64,000 nt of DNA from assembly GCA_023935145.1 (NCBI GenBank), contig CM043700.1:26851501-26915500 (forward strand), written 5' to 3'. Source of the stretch: Bretschneidera sinensis. Its lineage: Eukaryota > Streptophyta > Magnoliopsida > Brassicales > Akaniaceae. A program made the position numbers and the translations under genes. Below are positions 36,901 to 47,062 of the stretch, in pieces. Position 1 is the stretch's first letter; each line of letters begins with the position of its first letter. The notes under the pieces were generated by a model, which saw only the letters and a list, made by a program, of their open reading frames with translations, had not been told where the DNA came from and did not search any database.

Positions 36901-39900
36901 TTGGCCTAGTTAAACTTTGCCCTCTCTAGATGGCCTAGCAACGGTCTTCAAACTACTTTAGCCCTAAAATAAAATAAAAAAATTTACAAGCTAGTCCGAA
37001 CCTTAGCTACTATCATTTTTGTGTAGATAGCATATTTAACTTGCTAGTGCTGCCTTACATGACATTTGACAGGAAGAGATGATAATCATAAAATTAATGT
37101 CAGTGACATTTATTAGGAACTTATATTGAAATCTCTTAAGAATGTAAGTAACCGTAATATTTTGTGAGTAAGAAACGAGATCAGCAATTGAAAATGAGAT
37201 GAACCTTATCTCTTTGGGAATAGACCAAGGAATCTAACAATTAAAAAGGGAATATCTCTCAAATGACACTTTTGTGTAGATATGATAAGTGATCAGTTAA
37301 AGCCACCAAATGGACTAAAGTAAATATGATAAAACGGAACAGTGAATTTTAAAGTTCTAAGAGCTAGAAGAATTGAGAAGCAGAGTATTTTTTTTTTTTT
37401 CTGCTGACAAGAATTATAATAAATTACCTACTATGATGATCTTCAAGTTCTCTCTTCACCTCTTCTGGCAATCTGGCTAACCTGTTAAAAGGAAATTTAT
37501 TATGAGTATTAGAATTAATAGTACTTTTAGCTCTATTCCTTGATGAATTATATCTATAGAATTCAGCATTAATATTGGACTCTTAAATGAAATAATACCT
37601 AGGTGCAAGATGCAGAAGATTTTGACGCAATGAAGAAAATCCTGGAACCTATAAGGATAAAAGGTCAAACTCAAACAAATTGAACCATGAACTGATGAAT
37701 TCTAAATATTAAGAAATGCATAGACTTAGGAGAAAAAGGAAATACAGAGAATAACTAATGCAAAGTTTATAGAGCAACAATTGCAATAAGTGAGGATGTG
37801 AAGGAATCATCTAGATGAGGCTTCACCAAACACCATTCATCCCTACTCTTATGTAGGTTCCCAAAATAATACCCATCTTCATTATCTGTCGTTTCCTTTT
37901 TTGTCTTTTCCCTCGCTTTTTTGATAAATCACCATTGAGCATACTGATCCAGACCTGTTTTCACTATGAGCACATAACACATCCAATCTGGTAGTGTTAA
38001 CCATGAAATGAAAAGCATGATGTGACACCTAACCTGAAGTAGCCAATCATACATCATTTATGTCTTTGATGATTATATTTAAGGTTCTACTAATGTGTTT
38101 TTAAATGATAATATAGCTTATCAGGTTTAACTATACTCCAAACAGTTGGGCTTAATGGCACGTTATATCCCGATGAGATGGCATGGACGGTGAGGTAGGA
38201 AGTTAAACAAGTGAATATCTTCGATTTATATCTTCTACTCTTAAGATAACAGGCCATTAGACTTAACTGATACGGGTTTGATCATTCAATCTCCTCATCA
38301 GAATCTTTTACTCAATTGGCCATTACAGCATTTGGACAAAAATCTCATGTTACAGAGAATTGCTATCAGCATGTTGATTAATATAAAACAGCTCTTGTAC
38401 ATATTCAATGTGTTAAAGTAACTCATTGACAAACAAAAGAACATAAGCCAGCACCCACCAAGCAATGCTTAACAAAACAAACTGTTGAATTTAAGAGAGG
38501 AAGTGAGACAATACAAAGAGAAGAATTGTATTGAATGGTGTAATTTACTTACAAGGGAGCTATCATATTTATACAAGCCAATAGGAGAGGTAAAGCTATA
38601 CACAACCAATGTGGGATATAATACATTAACTATAATACATTAACATCCTCCCTCAAACTCAAGGCGGTAAGTGAGAGGTGAACTTGAGTTTGGAAACCAG
38701 AGAGTGAAAGCGTCCGAGTGGATGAGCTTTAGTGAAAATGTCAGCTGTCTGATCGACTGAACTGACGGATTGTAGACGAACCGTATTCTGGAGAATGTGA
38801 TCACGGATGAAGTGGATATCATTCTCGATGTGTTTTGTACGTTCGTGGAAGACATCATTATGAGCGATCTGAATAGCACTCCTGTTGTCACAGTGTAGGA
38901 TAGTGGCAGCAGGAGAAGAGATACCCATGTCAGCGAGTAACCATCGAAGCCAGAGAAGTTCTTGAGTTGCATCAGCCATGGCACGATATTCAGCTTCAGT
39001 ACTAGAGCGAGCAACCACAGTTTGTTTCTTACTACGCCAGGAAATGAGAGAATTGCCGAAAAAGAAGCAGTAACCAGTGGTTGAACGTCTGTCGGTGGGG
39101 TCTCCGGCCCAATCGGTATCAGAATAGGCTTGTAAAACAGGGGCAGACTGTGCTGAGAAATGAAGCCCATGAAATAAAGTACCCTTGACATACCGAAGAA
39201 TGCGAAGAACAGCCAAGTAATGGGTGGTCCGAGGAGCGGACAAGAACCGACTGACCTGATGAACGGCATAGGCAATGTCAGGGCGAGTGACAGTAAGATA
39301 TACAAGACTTCCAACCAATTGGCGATATAGAGTGGCATCCTGAAGAGGTGAACCATCGAGTGGGGTAAGTCTGACATTTGGCTCGAGAGGAGTAGTGGCA
39401 GTGGTTGAGTCAGTGATCCCAGCCTTGGAAAAGAGATCCGAGGTATATTTGGCCTGAGAGAGAAAAAATCCATCAGAACTAGATGAGACTTCGAGGCCAA
39501 GAAAATAGGTGAGCACGCCAAGATCTTTCATCTCGAATTGGCCACTGAGAAACTTTTTGAGTTCAGAAATACCATGTGGATCATCTCCAGTAATAACCAT
39601 ATCATCCACGTACAGTAAAAGAAGGATAATACCGTTGGTAGTATGGCGGATAAACAGAGTCGAATCATGAGCACTCGGTGTGAACCCAAACTGATGAATG
39701 GTAGTGCTGAATTTGGCAAACCAGGCACGTGGAGCTTGTTTTAAACCATATAAGGCACGACGAAGGCGACAAACTTTGTTTCGAGTGGCATCCAAGCCGG
39801 GAGGTGTATGCATATAGACTTCCTCAAGAAGTTCCCCATTCAGAAATGCATTTTTGACATCCATTGAAATAGAGTCCATCTTCGAATGGCGGCGACAGCA

Positions 39901-42900
39901 ATGAGTGTACGGACAGATGTGAGCCATCCACTGAAGCAAATGTCTCTTCATAGTCATTGCCATTTTCCTGAGCAAATCCCTTGGCAACAAATCGGGCTTT
40001 ATATCGTTCAATAGAGCCATCAGAAAGTGTCTTGATCTTAAACACCCATTTGCACCCAATAGGAGTTTTTCCAGGGGGTAGATCAACAATATCCCATGTA
40101 CGAGTTTTAGTAGGGCCTGAAGTTCTTCATCCATTGCTTTCTGCCAAAGAGGATTAGTACTAGCCTCCTTATAGGATTGAGGCTCATGCAGATGAAATAT
40201 AGTGGAAAAACAATGATAATCACAATGGTAATCAGCAAGATGAGAAGGGGGGTGAGTTACCCTGGTAGATCTGTGGGGGTGATCTGGAGGATGGCTCTCA
40301 GAAGGAGTCGGTGCAGACTCATCAGACATAGGAATATCCTCGGGCACGACCGATTGAGTCAGAGAGGTGAGGTTAGCTGATGGTTCTGGAGCTGGAACTG
40401 GGTCTGGGTCTGGAGAGGTAGGATCAACTGGTGGTTCTAGAACGGAAGGGGTGATATCAGCTGGTGATTTGGAGGTGGACTCAACAGTACCTGAAACTGG
40501 ATTATCAGGAAATAACTTAATAGATGGATCAGTAAAGAATCTGGAGTTAGTGATGGTTGATATGTCAAATGACCGTAAGGAAGAGAACATTTGACGTTCC
40601 CAAAAAATGACATGACGAGAGATACGAAGAGTTTTAGAAATAGGATCCCAGCATCGATACCCCTTATGTTCAATACCATATCCAATGAAACAACACAGAT
40701 GAGCCTTTGGTTGTAATTTGTTGTGTTCATGTGGTTTGAGAAGAACAAAACAAGTGCAACCAAAGACTCTGAGGTTAGAGTAATCAGGAGATTTACCGAA
40801 AAGGCGCTCGAATGGAGATTGATTTTGGATTGTAGTGGAAGGGACACGATTGATTGTGTATACTGCGGTGAATGCAGCATCACCCCAGAAACGTTCAGGA
40901 CATGATGACGAAATGAGTAGAGCACGAACGATGTCAAGAATATGTCGATGTTTGCGTTCAGCTCGTTCATTTTGTTGGGAGGTTTCAGGGCACGAGCGAT
41001 GGGGGAGCGTGCCATTTTTGTGAAGTAGGTTTAGAAAAGCACGGTCTTTATATTCCATTGCATTATCTGAACGAAAATTTTTGATATTCCGAGAGAATTG
41101 AGTTTGAACCATAGAAGAAAAATCAGAATATATTTGAAAGAGTTCAGATCTGCTTTTCATAAGAAACAACCAAGTATAACGAAAATAGTCATCTACAAAT
41201 ATAACAAAATAACGAGCACCACCCATTGATGCATGAGGAGAAGGCCCCCAAACGTCAGAATGTACTAAATCAAAAGGTGCAAGAGAAACGGACTGACTCT
41301 CATTAAAAGGTAAAGCTGATTGTTTTGCAAGTTGACAATGAATACAATGAAAAGACTTATGCTGAAGTGAACCTAACTGACCACTAGAAATAAGAGAACG
41401 TAGAGGGCTAGATGAAGTGTGACCTAACCGAGAGTGCCACAATTCCGCAGGTGAGAGTGCTGGGATGGATGCGGCTGATTGATTTGGTGATGGTGAGGAT
41501 GGGACTTGGAGATGAGTGAGCTCAAAGAGGCGTCCAACTTTACGGCCGGTTCCAAGGAGTTTTCCTGTCTGAGGGTCCTGCACACGACAACCAGTAGAAG
41601 AAAAATGCACATCAAATCCAAGATCACATAGTTGTCCAACAGATATAAGGTTAAGCGTAAGATTAGGAACTAAATATGTGTCAGGGAGAGACAAATGAGA
41701 ACTATCAACATGTCCAGTATGACTGACCAGCATATTTGATCCATTGGCAGTGTGAATAGTAGGCGCATGCTCATCACGGGTTTTAGAGGAAAAAATAGAG
41801 GCAACGGAAGTCATATGATTGCAACAAGCAGAATCGAAATACCATCGGGATGTACCTGGTGTAGTTGGCATGGCTATATTGTTACCGATTTTATTTAGAG
41901 CCTCGGTAAGAACGGTGCAGAAACCACTCCAATCAGGTGGAGAGTTGGATGAAGTTGGTGTAGCATCAGTGGTTACAGCAGCAGTATTCTTTGGCTTGGA
42001 ATATGACCGATTGTATGAGCCTCGAGAGTGATATTGGTTCCCATTTGACTGATTTCCAGATGGAAGTTTAGGGCAGTCTGCAAGATAGTGACCCGGTTCT
42101 CTGCAGACTTTACATAGGCGAGAAGGACATTAGAGCAATTCATGCCCTTGTGAATGACAATACTTGCAATATAAGGGCTTCTGATGTGTGCTCTGTCGGT
42201 GGGGTAAGTCCGATTCAGCCATAGGAGCAAAGAGAAAGGTGAACCTCCAAGAAACCGGTGATGTGGCGGTCAACTGATGATGTGGCGGTCAACTGATGAT
42301 GTGGCGGTCAACGAGTAACGTGGCGCTGACGTGTTGTTGATGTGGTGCTACCGTGGCAGCAGCGTGTCTAAAACAGGAGCGGCAGTGGAGATGATGTCAA
42401 CGGGTGACGTGGCACTGTCAATTGATGATGTGGCGATCAATGAGTAACGTGGCGCTGACGTGTCGTTGATGTGGTGTTGACGTGGCAGCAGCGTGTCTGA
42501 AACATGAGCGGCAACGGAGATGATGTCAACGGGTGACGTGGCACTGAGGTGGCAGTGAGGTGGCGCTGATGTGGCTTTTAGGGCTGACGTGGCAGCAGCG
42601 TTTCTGAAACAGAAGCGGTAGCGGAGATGATGTCGATGGAGAATGAGACTCCGACTATAGTGATGACCCGACAGGTATGAAAATGGTATACTAGAAGTTT
42701 TTCTGATGTGAAGGATCCACTAATAATGGCAATCACAGAGCATACTTAACTCTTAATATACCGAGAATTTCTGATGTGAAGGATCCACTAATAGTGGCAA
42801 TCACAGAGAGGAAGTGAGACAATACAAAGAGAAGAATTGTATTGAATGGTGTAATTTACTTACAAGGGAGCTGTCATATTTATACAAGCCAATAGGAGAG

Positions 42901-43903
42901 GCAAAGCTATACACAACCAATGTGGGATATAATACATTAACTATAATACATTAACACAAACCATCAGATGTAAATGTTTATTTCTTCAGAATAATGTGCT
43001 GATGTATCAAAATCCATAATATGGCTGTGTAGTGGGGTAACCCTTCATACTTCAGTTGTTTATGCATTTCAAGTGTAAAAAGAGATCTGCAAAGCTTCAG
43101 TAGAGTGGCTGGAGTAAGAAACTCGAAATAGACCAAACAATTCAACTATACAGCGAACACTAGCACTAGCGTTTTTGCATAGATGATAATGAAAACTGAT
43201 CAATAATGCAAAATAATTAAGTTTGTGATCATAGAATTACTTATAAAGTGAAATCAACCCACGCTAGCGAGCACAAGAGAGTAAAAAAAATCTAAACAAA
43301 ACAAAAGGAAGTTAAAAAAAGTTATTATAAAAGATAACATAAACAAACTACTATTGCACCAATAAATTATTTCATACCTCAGTAATTGATAGAATTCCCA
43401 GCCCGTTTGGTCCAAACCCGTTTTCAATCTTTATGGACAAGTCAGAATTCCGGTCCTAGTTCAATCAGTTCCAACCAGAAACAACAGTTACCAAACATGT
43501 CTAAATATACAAGCACATAAACATATGCAGATTCAACAAAAACATGTTTGAATTGCAAAGCTAAACAAAACCAGCATGAATCCGCCAGAAAGAAAGCAAA
43601 AGATCAAAAGAAACTACGCTCTGTTTGGTGCCTAGAAGACTTGAGATTTAAAAGAAAAAACACCATCTCTCCATGTTATTTTCACTCTCACTTTCACTCA
43701 AATTATTGATATAGTTGCTTAGCTATAATTTTACTTTCGACAACAAAACAGAACGTTTACCGCCAAAACTTTTTTCCTTCTCTTTTCCTCGATTTTTTCT
43801 CAGAACCCGAACGGAGGCTGAGCGTAAAACTAACCTTGAGTTCAGAGTACGATAAGGTGACAGTCCTGAAAGTAGGGACAGCAGATTCCGACGAGCAAGA
43901 CAT
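24930..43903 (-). CDS. 2-oxoglutarate/Fe(II)-dependent oxygenase-like protein, 15 exons, 358 aa
   Basis: I assembled exons on the minus strand from GT-AG borders and frame continuity: 43903-43835, 43455-43378, 37648-37599, 37481-37428, 35249-35197, 33839-33767, 33505-33444, 32636-32568, 31607-31502, 30583-30513, 29469-29369, 29075-28980, 26564-26497, 26210-26165, 25010-24930. They sum to 1077 nt with no stop. The product starts [12 protein letters not shown] and has the double-stranded beta-helix metal site: H221 and D223 in [14 protein letters not shown]291 in ATPHCVR, and R306 (LERSTFALF) for 2-oxoglutarate. It resembles isopenicillin-N-synthase-like plant dioxygenases of unknown substrate, so I give no symbol. 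It is presumably soluble. A second in-frame ATG at 44041 would add 46 Ser/Arg-rich residues resembling a transit peptide. Intron 2 (5.7 kb) hosts a copia element, and other introns hold MITEs and a solo LTR. Confidence 0.9.
27503..28221. mobile_element. Foldback/MITE element with long terminal inverted repeats, about 720 bp
   Basis: The left 120 bp (TTAGGGGAAAGTACAA..., TTGTGGTTAGGGCTC, AAATCACCTCCA, AGTATCACGTGCTTCCTCC) reappear in reverse complement at the right end (28105-28221: GGAGGAAGCACATAACACTC, TGGAGGTGATTTGATGCCC, CTTTCTCCTAA). The interior is T-rich with no coding content. It lies in the intron between exons 12 and 13 of the oxygenase gene. Target duplications could not be fixed because both flanks are A-rich. 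Confidence 0.75.
28312..28592. mobile_element. MITE, about 280 bp, ends TAGGGTGCGTTTAG
   Basis: The left end AGGGTGCGTTTAGTCCTGGA is matched by the right end AACTAAACGCACCCT. The similarity extends inward (ATTTCTTAACACTTTCTTCAATAATTTGCAC against its inverted form at 28530-28560; quoted here only in part). Size and ends fit a non-autonomous hAT- or Harbinger-type MITE. It sits in the same intron as the larger foldback element. Confidence 0.72.
29896..29922. repeat. (GA)n microsatellite
   Basis: A short run of GAGGGAGAGGGAGAGAGAGA type lies within an intron of the oxygenase gene. Confidence 0.8.
31057..31088. repeat. T13-G19 homopolymer junction
   Basis: Thirteen T are followed directly by nineteen G in an intron of the oxygenase gene. 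A G-run of this length is rare in AT-rich plant introns. It could be real (it could form a G-quadruplex) or a sequencing/assembly effect. Confidence 0.85.
31678..32029 (-). mobile_element. Solo LTR of the TGATGC...GCATCA small LTR-element family
   Basis: Reverse-complemented, this reads TGATACAGAATATGATGGAG, GAATATTTATTATTTTGGGA, AAAATTAGATTTAGGCAATT, TTGATTTACTTTCTTATTTA, CTGATATTAAGATTGTAAGG and ends CTATCTGTCCTACATCA. It is therefore collinear with the LTRs at 51425-55173 over about 350 bp. No internal region or intact primer site follows (AGATGGTTTTTC instead of AGTGGTATCAGAGCC). Possible 5-bp duplications are CATCT and AATCT. It lies in the intron between exons 8 and 9 of the oxygenase gene. 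Confidence 0.8.
35538..35818. mobile_element. MITE, about 280 bp, ends TTTTTCTAACyTGTrCCC
   Basis: The left end TTTTTCTAACTTGTACCC with AAGGGCATAG is mirrored at the right end, which in reverse complement reads TTTTTCTAACCTGTGCCC with AAGGGCATAG and CATTAAATGAG. The interior is AT-rich. It lies in the intron between exons 4 and 5 of the oxygenase gene. Confidence 0.72.
38483..38645 (-). repeat. 3' LTR of the intronic copia element, 163 bp
   Basis: In plus orientation it begins TGTTGAATTTAAGAGAGG and ends AATACATTAACA. The adjoining sequence at 38646-38660 is the polypurine tract in reverse complement. Confidence 0.9.
38659..41871 (-). pseudogene. Copia pol (protease, integrase, RT, RNase H) with hidden frameshifts
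   Basis: A 1070-codon open frame covers the protease ([13 protein letters not shown]), GAG-pre-integrase ([12 protein letters not shown]), integrase core ([45 protein letters not shown]), RT ([23 protein letters not shown] intact) and RNase H ([40 protein letters not shown]). It looks intact, but between about 39870 and 40112 the open frame is not the pol frame. The expected RT start ([29 protein letters not shown]) is encoded in another frame, and [14 protein letters not shown] in the third. At least three single-base indels cancel out overall, leaving about 80 wrong residues in RT. Confidence 0.9.
41872..42222 (-). pseudogene. C-terminal remnant of copia gag
   Basis: In frame with pol, the minus strand upstream encodes a zinc knuckle [13 protein letters not shown] with a TAA inside, then a complete second knuckle [14 protein letters not shown]. 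The usual gag body of about 250 residues is absent upstream; minisatellite-like DNA stands in its place. Confidence 0.75.
42235..42806. repeat. GTGGCG-rich repeat block replacing copia gag and primer site
   Basis: Three short GATGATGTGGCGGTCAACT units are followed by two to three longer units of about 140 bp (GTGACGTGGCACTG..., GTAACGTGGCGCTGACGTGT, GTGGCAGCAGCGTGTCTGAA, GGAGATGATGTC). A 72-bp duplication around 42704-42806 shares CTGATGTGAAGGATCCACTA and ATGGCAATCACAGAG. The copia primer-binding site and the inner 11 bases of the 5' LTR are missing here. Confidence 0.85.
42805..42956 (-). repeat. 5' LTR of the intronic copia element, inner end truncated
   Basis: It matches 38494-38645 with two substitutions and ends AATACATTAACA next to CAAAC. 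The TGTTGAATTTA present at the inner edge of the other LTR is replaced by AGTGGCAATCAC. Confidence 0.9.
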
Positions 43904-44791
43904 CTTGCGACACGTAATCCGGCAGGCGAGGCTCTGATTGGACCGTGATGGATATGGAAAACTCGCGGGAATGCAAAAGAATCGGCGATGCGAATGAGGT
44001 TTATAGACTAGCAGTGATCCTGAGAGTGATATGCAACTCATGATTTAATCAAATGCAAAAGAATAGAGAATAGTCAAAATAACTTAGCGTCTTTACCTTT
44101 TTCTTTCTATATATAGAATAATATCTATATTTACCTTTTGTTTCAATAACCAAACCTTTTGATTGATTGCAGAATGTTGGAACCTATTGATTTTATTATA
44201 TTTGTTTTGTAAAATTTCAAGCTAAAAATCGTACGACGTTTTGGTTATTTTTAATTCTTTTGAAATGCACCAAGGCCTTTTTGGGGTCGAAACTTTTAAT
44301 ATTTTAAATGTTTCAATGTCAGATTTTTAACTGATGTGATCAGCTGATTTTCACATTTGACAGTTTATTTTTTTTGTTCAATATACATATTTTAAAAAAC
44401 AGTTGAATTAAAAAGAGATTTTCTTGAGCCAGAGAAGGGTTAAATTGCATCGATTTATATAAGTGAAGGGTAAAATTGGTACAATTACAAGAAAAATATA
44501 TCAAAATGAAACGTGACCTCTAATTCAAAGACCAAAAACGTGATTACCCCTAATTACCTTTCGTTATAAAATTATCCATTTATTTTAAAAAATTACAATT
44601 ATATGATTATCAACGAAAAAATTGAATGGTGATCATTATTGACATATGTTGTCAATTTTGCATCGAACATATTATCATTTTCTATATTGATATCCTTATC
44701 AATCGTGGCATATTTTCAATTATTTTTTAAATATGAAAAACAACAAATCTAACTAAAAAATGTATTTGTTACTTCACCAAATTATTAATAT

Positions 44792-44908
44792 GTGTGACTT
44801 TTATAAGAATTTTATTTATACACTCAAGTGAATGCAATTAAGTAAGCTAAGTGTGACTTTTATAAGAATTTTATTTATACACTCAAGTGAATACAATTAA
44901 GTAAGCTA
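44792..44908. repeat. Tandem duplication, 59 bp unit
   Basis: Two adjacent near-identical copies of a unit begin GTGTGACTTTTATAAGAATT and end near AATTAAGTAAGCTA; there is one clear substitution (ATGCAATT/ATACAATT). Confidence 0.92.
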
Positions 44909-45279
44909 TTTTGTTTCAATATAAAACGAGATTTTGTATAGATTTAAATAAATTTAAATTAATTTGTTTAAATTTCTTTCAAAATAAAAATTACTTTAAT
45001 CAAATTTAAAATTATTTAAATCTAACATCAAACATATTGTAATCTATCATGTATCACAATTTTTAAACAAAAGATTATTAAATATTTTCTTTAAATGAGA
45101 GCAATATCACACTTGACTTATAATAACAAATGGTTTCTCAAAACAACCCTTTTGTGAATATACAATAAGATTTTAAAAATCTACGAGTCAAGTGCAATGA
45201 AGCAATGCTTTCAAAAAGTGGTGGTGCTTACTCGGTTCCCGGTGAACTCAACGAGACACCAACGACGTCATTTTTGTGA

Positions 45280-45480
45280 AGAATCATAAGCTGGGGATTG
45301 GTTGGCTTGGAGTCTTTCACCATCGCTTGATGTTCTCTTTTTCCTTTATTCTCTGGGTTGGTGCCTTTCATTATCGCTTGATGTCTCTCTATTTCATTTA
45401 TTCTCCTTTTGTGAAGATTCAAATGTCAGGGATTGGTTGGCTTGGTGTCTTTCACCATCGCTTGGTGAAGTTGTAGCGGT
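45280..45480. repeat. Direct repeats with GGATTGGTTGGCTTGG
   Basis: The words TTTTGTGAAGA, GGGATTGGTTGGCTTGG and GTCTTTCACCATCGCTTG occur in the same order at about 45270 and 45410. A weaker middle copy (GTGCCTTTCATTATCGCTTG) lies at about 45361. Confidence 0.8.
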
Positions 45481-45508
45481 GGCGGTGATGGAGCCAAGGC
45501 ATTAACTT

Positions 45509-45990
45509 GGGTTGAAGAGAGTTGGGCTCGATGCTCTTCTGAGTTTTGGTGAAGATGACTTGTTGAAGAGAGTCTGCACAAATTTCAAGTTGGGCTCTTT
45601 TAATAACCCGGTACATACGGGTTACTAGCCTGACCCTTGATAAATGAACTCACACCATTTGCACAAAAAATCAAACCCAAAGCGTTGATGATAACTTACA
45701 TGAATCGAACACTACATTCATATCCAATATGAAATTGGTAGACTTGTTATTAACTTGCGTTGAAAAGACTTAGCCCAATGCCCATCGCAGTTTTTGTATG
45801 ACTTGTTGAAGAGAGTCTTTAACAAATTTCAAGTTGGGCTCTTTTAATAACCCAGCACATACGCGTAACTAGCCCTACATCTTGATAAATGAGCCCATAT
45901 CACTTGCACAAAAGCTCAAACCCAAGGCGTTGATGATAACATGGATCAAACACTACATACATATCCATCCAATATGAAATTTGTAGACTT
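45509..45990. repeat. Imperfect tandem duplication, about 245 bp unit
   Basis: Two consecutive copies share TTGAAGAGAGTCT, CAAATTTCAAGTTGGGCTCT, TTTTAATAACCC, GGCGTTGATGATAAC and CATATCCA...ATATGAAAT in order. A third, poorer echo (TTTAATACTATATGTAACAA...CCCAAGTTATTAATAG) may follow at 46060-46200. Confidence 0.8.
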
Positions 45991-47062
45991 ACCTTGTCGG
46001 ATTGCGAGTCCACACTGCAAGACGCACAGTTTATCCCAACATGGCTCGCAGACTTCGAAGGGTAACTATTCTAATACTATATGTAACAATTTGGCTCATG
46101 CGGATTACTGATCCATACCACTTGTTAAAAAACTTAAACCCAAGTTATTAATAGTAACTGACATGATAAGTTATATATAGATCAAACATTACATACATAT
46201 CCAACATAAGATTAAAGAGAATAATATATATTTGAATATACCACACTCATAAGATGATATAATGGTTATAAGTATAAATTTAAGGATGTTATATTACTAA
46301 AGTTAAGAAAATAGCTTGATTGGTATACTTATTTGGTTATGACTTGTTTTTAGGAAGTTGCAATGGCATAGAAAAAACTTTTGGGATTAATTAATTGTGA
46401 ATAAGTATAAGATTTGATATAAGAGAAAAAAATGATTGGTTTAAATATGATACATATAATAATAATTTTTAAGAGTAGATCCATAGAGTTTCGATGAAGA
46501 CATAAAAAAATTTAAGTGTGAGAGATTGTGATACTTCAATGGAGACCATTCGAGCAAACGAAAGAAGAGTAACAGTTATCAAAACGCCAATAAAGAAAAA
46601 TCTGGGTAAAAAAGTTTGAAGGGGAATGGCCAAGTGATAACCATGCATCCCAAGCATGAGCAGTCCCTAAGTAAATGAAACAAAGTTTCTTTGCTTTGGT
46701 TACATGAATGATATAGACTAGGGAATAATATTGATGCGATGAATTAAAAATGATAAATATATTATTTCACGTATAAATTTGTTGGCAATTTTCAATATAC
46801 TTTAATGGAAAGAAAGAAAGAAAATAATGAATGAAGAATAGAAAATAATAAAAAAATATATTGAAAAGGATGATATAAAGAAATGAATAAAACTAAAAAA
46901 CAATTGAAGAAAGAGAGAGGAAACAAAACAAATGAAAAAGGGCGTTGAACTAAACGGCCTGGTCTTGATATAAATAATCTGAGAAATTCTTAGATGCACT
47001 TGGTGCACCTGCTTCGTCGTGCTTAACTGTTTATCACCTCTCCTTTGCTCGCAGCTCTCTCA

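Larger units (their letters stand above)
38478..42961 (-). mobile_element. Ty1/copia element inside intron 2 of the oxygenase gene
   Basis: The element spans 38483-42956 with LTRs at both ends and a perfect 5-bp duplication, CAAAC, at 38478-38482 and 42957-42961. It lies in the same (minus) orientation as the host gene, inside a 5.7-kb intron. The two LTRs differ at only two positions over about 150 bp, so insertion is fairly recent. A copia polypurine tract (TTTGAGGGAGGA on the minus strand) adjoins the 3' LTR. The short LTR suggests an Ale/Retrofit-like lineage, which is an inference. Gag is largely missing and pol carries frameshifts, so it is not autonomous. Confidence 0.92.
44042..47062. 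promoter_or_regulatory. Shared upstream region between two divergent genes
   Basis: These 3 kb separate the starts of the minus-strand oxygenase gene and the plus-strand Nudix gene, so both promoters should lie here. I could not place TATA boxes with confidence. The stretch also contains the direct duplications listed separately. No other gene was recognised. Confidence 0.4.

Noticed and set aside
38640..39521. 293-codon open frame overlapping copia pol in another frame
   Set aside because: It is a shadow of the RT/RNase H coding frame on the same strand, with no domain of its own.
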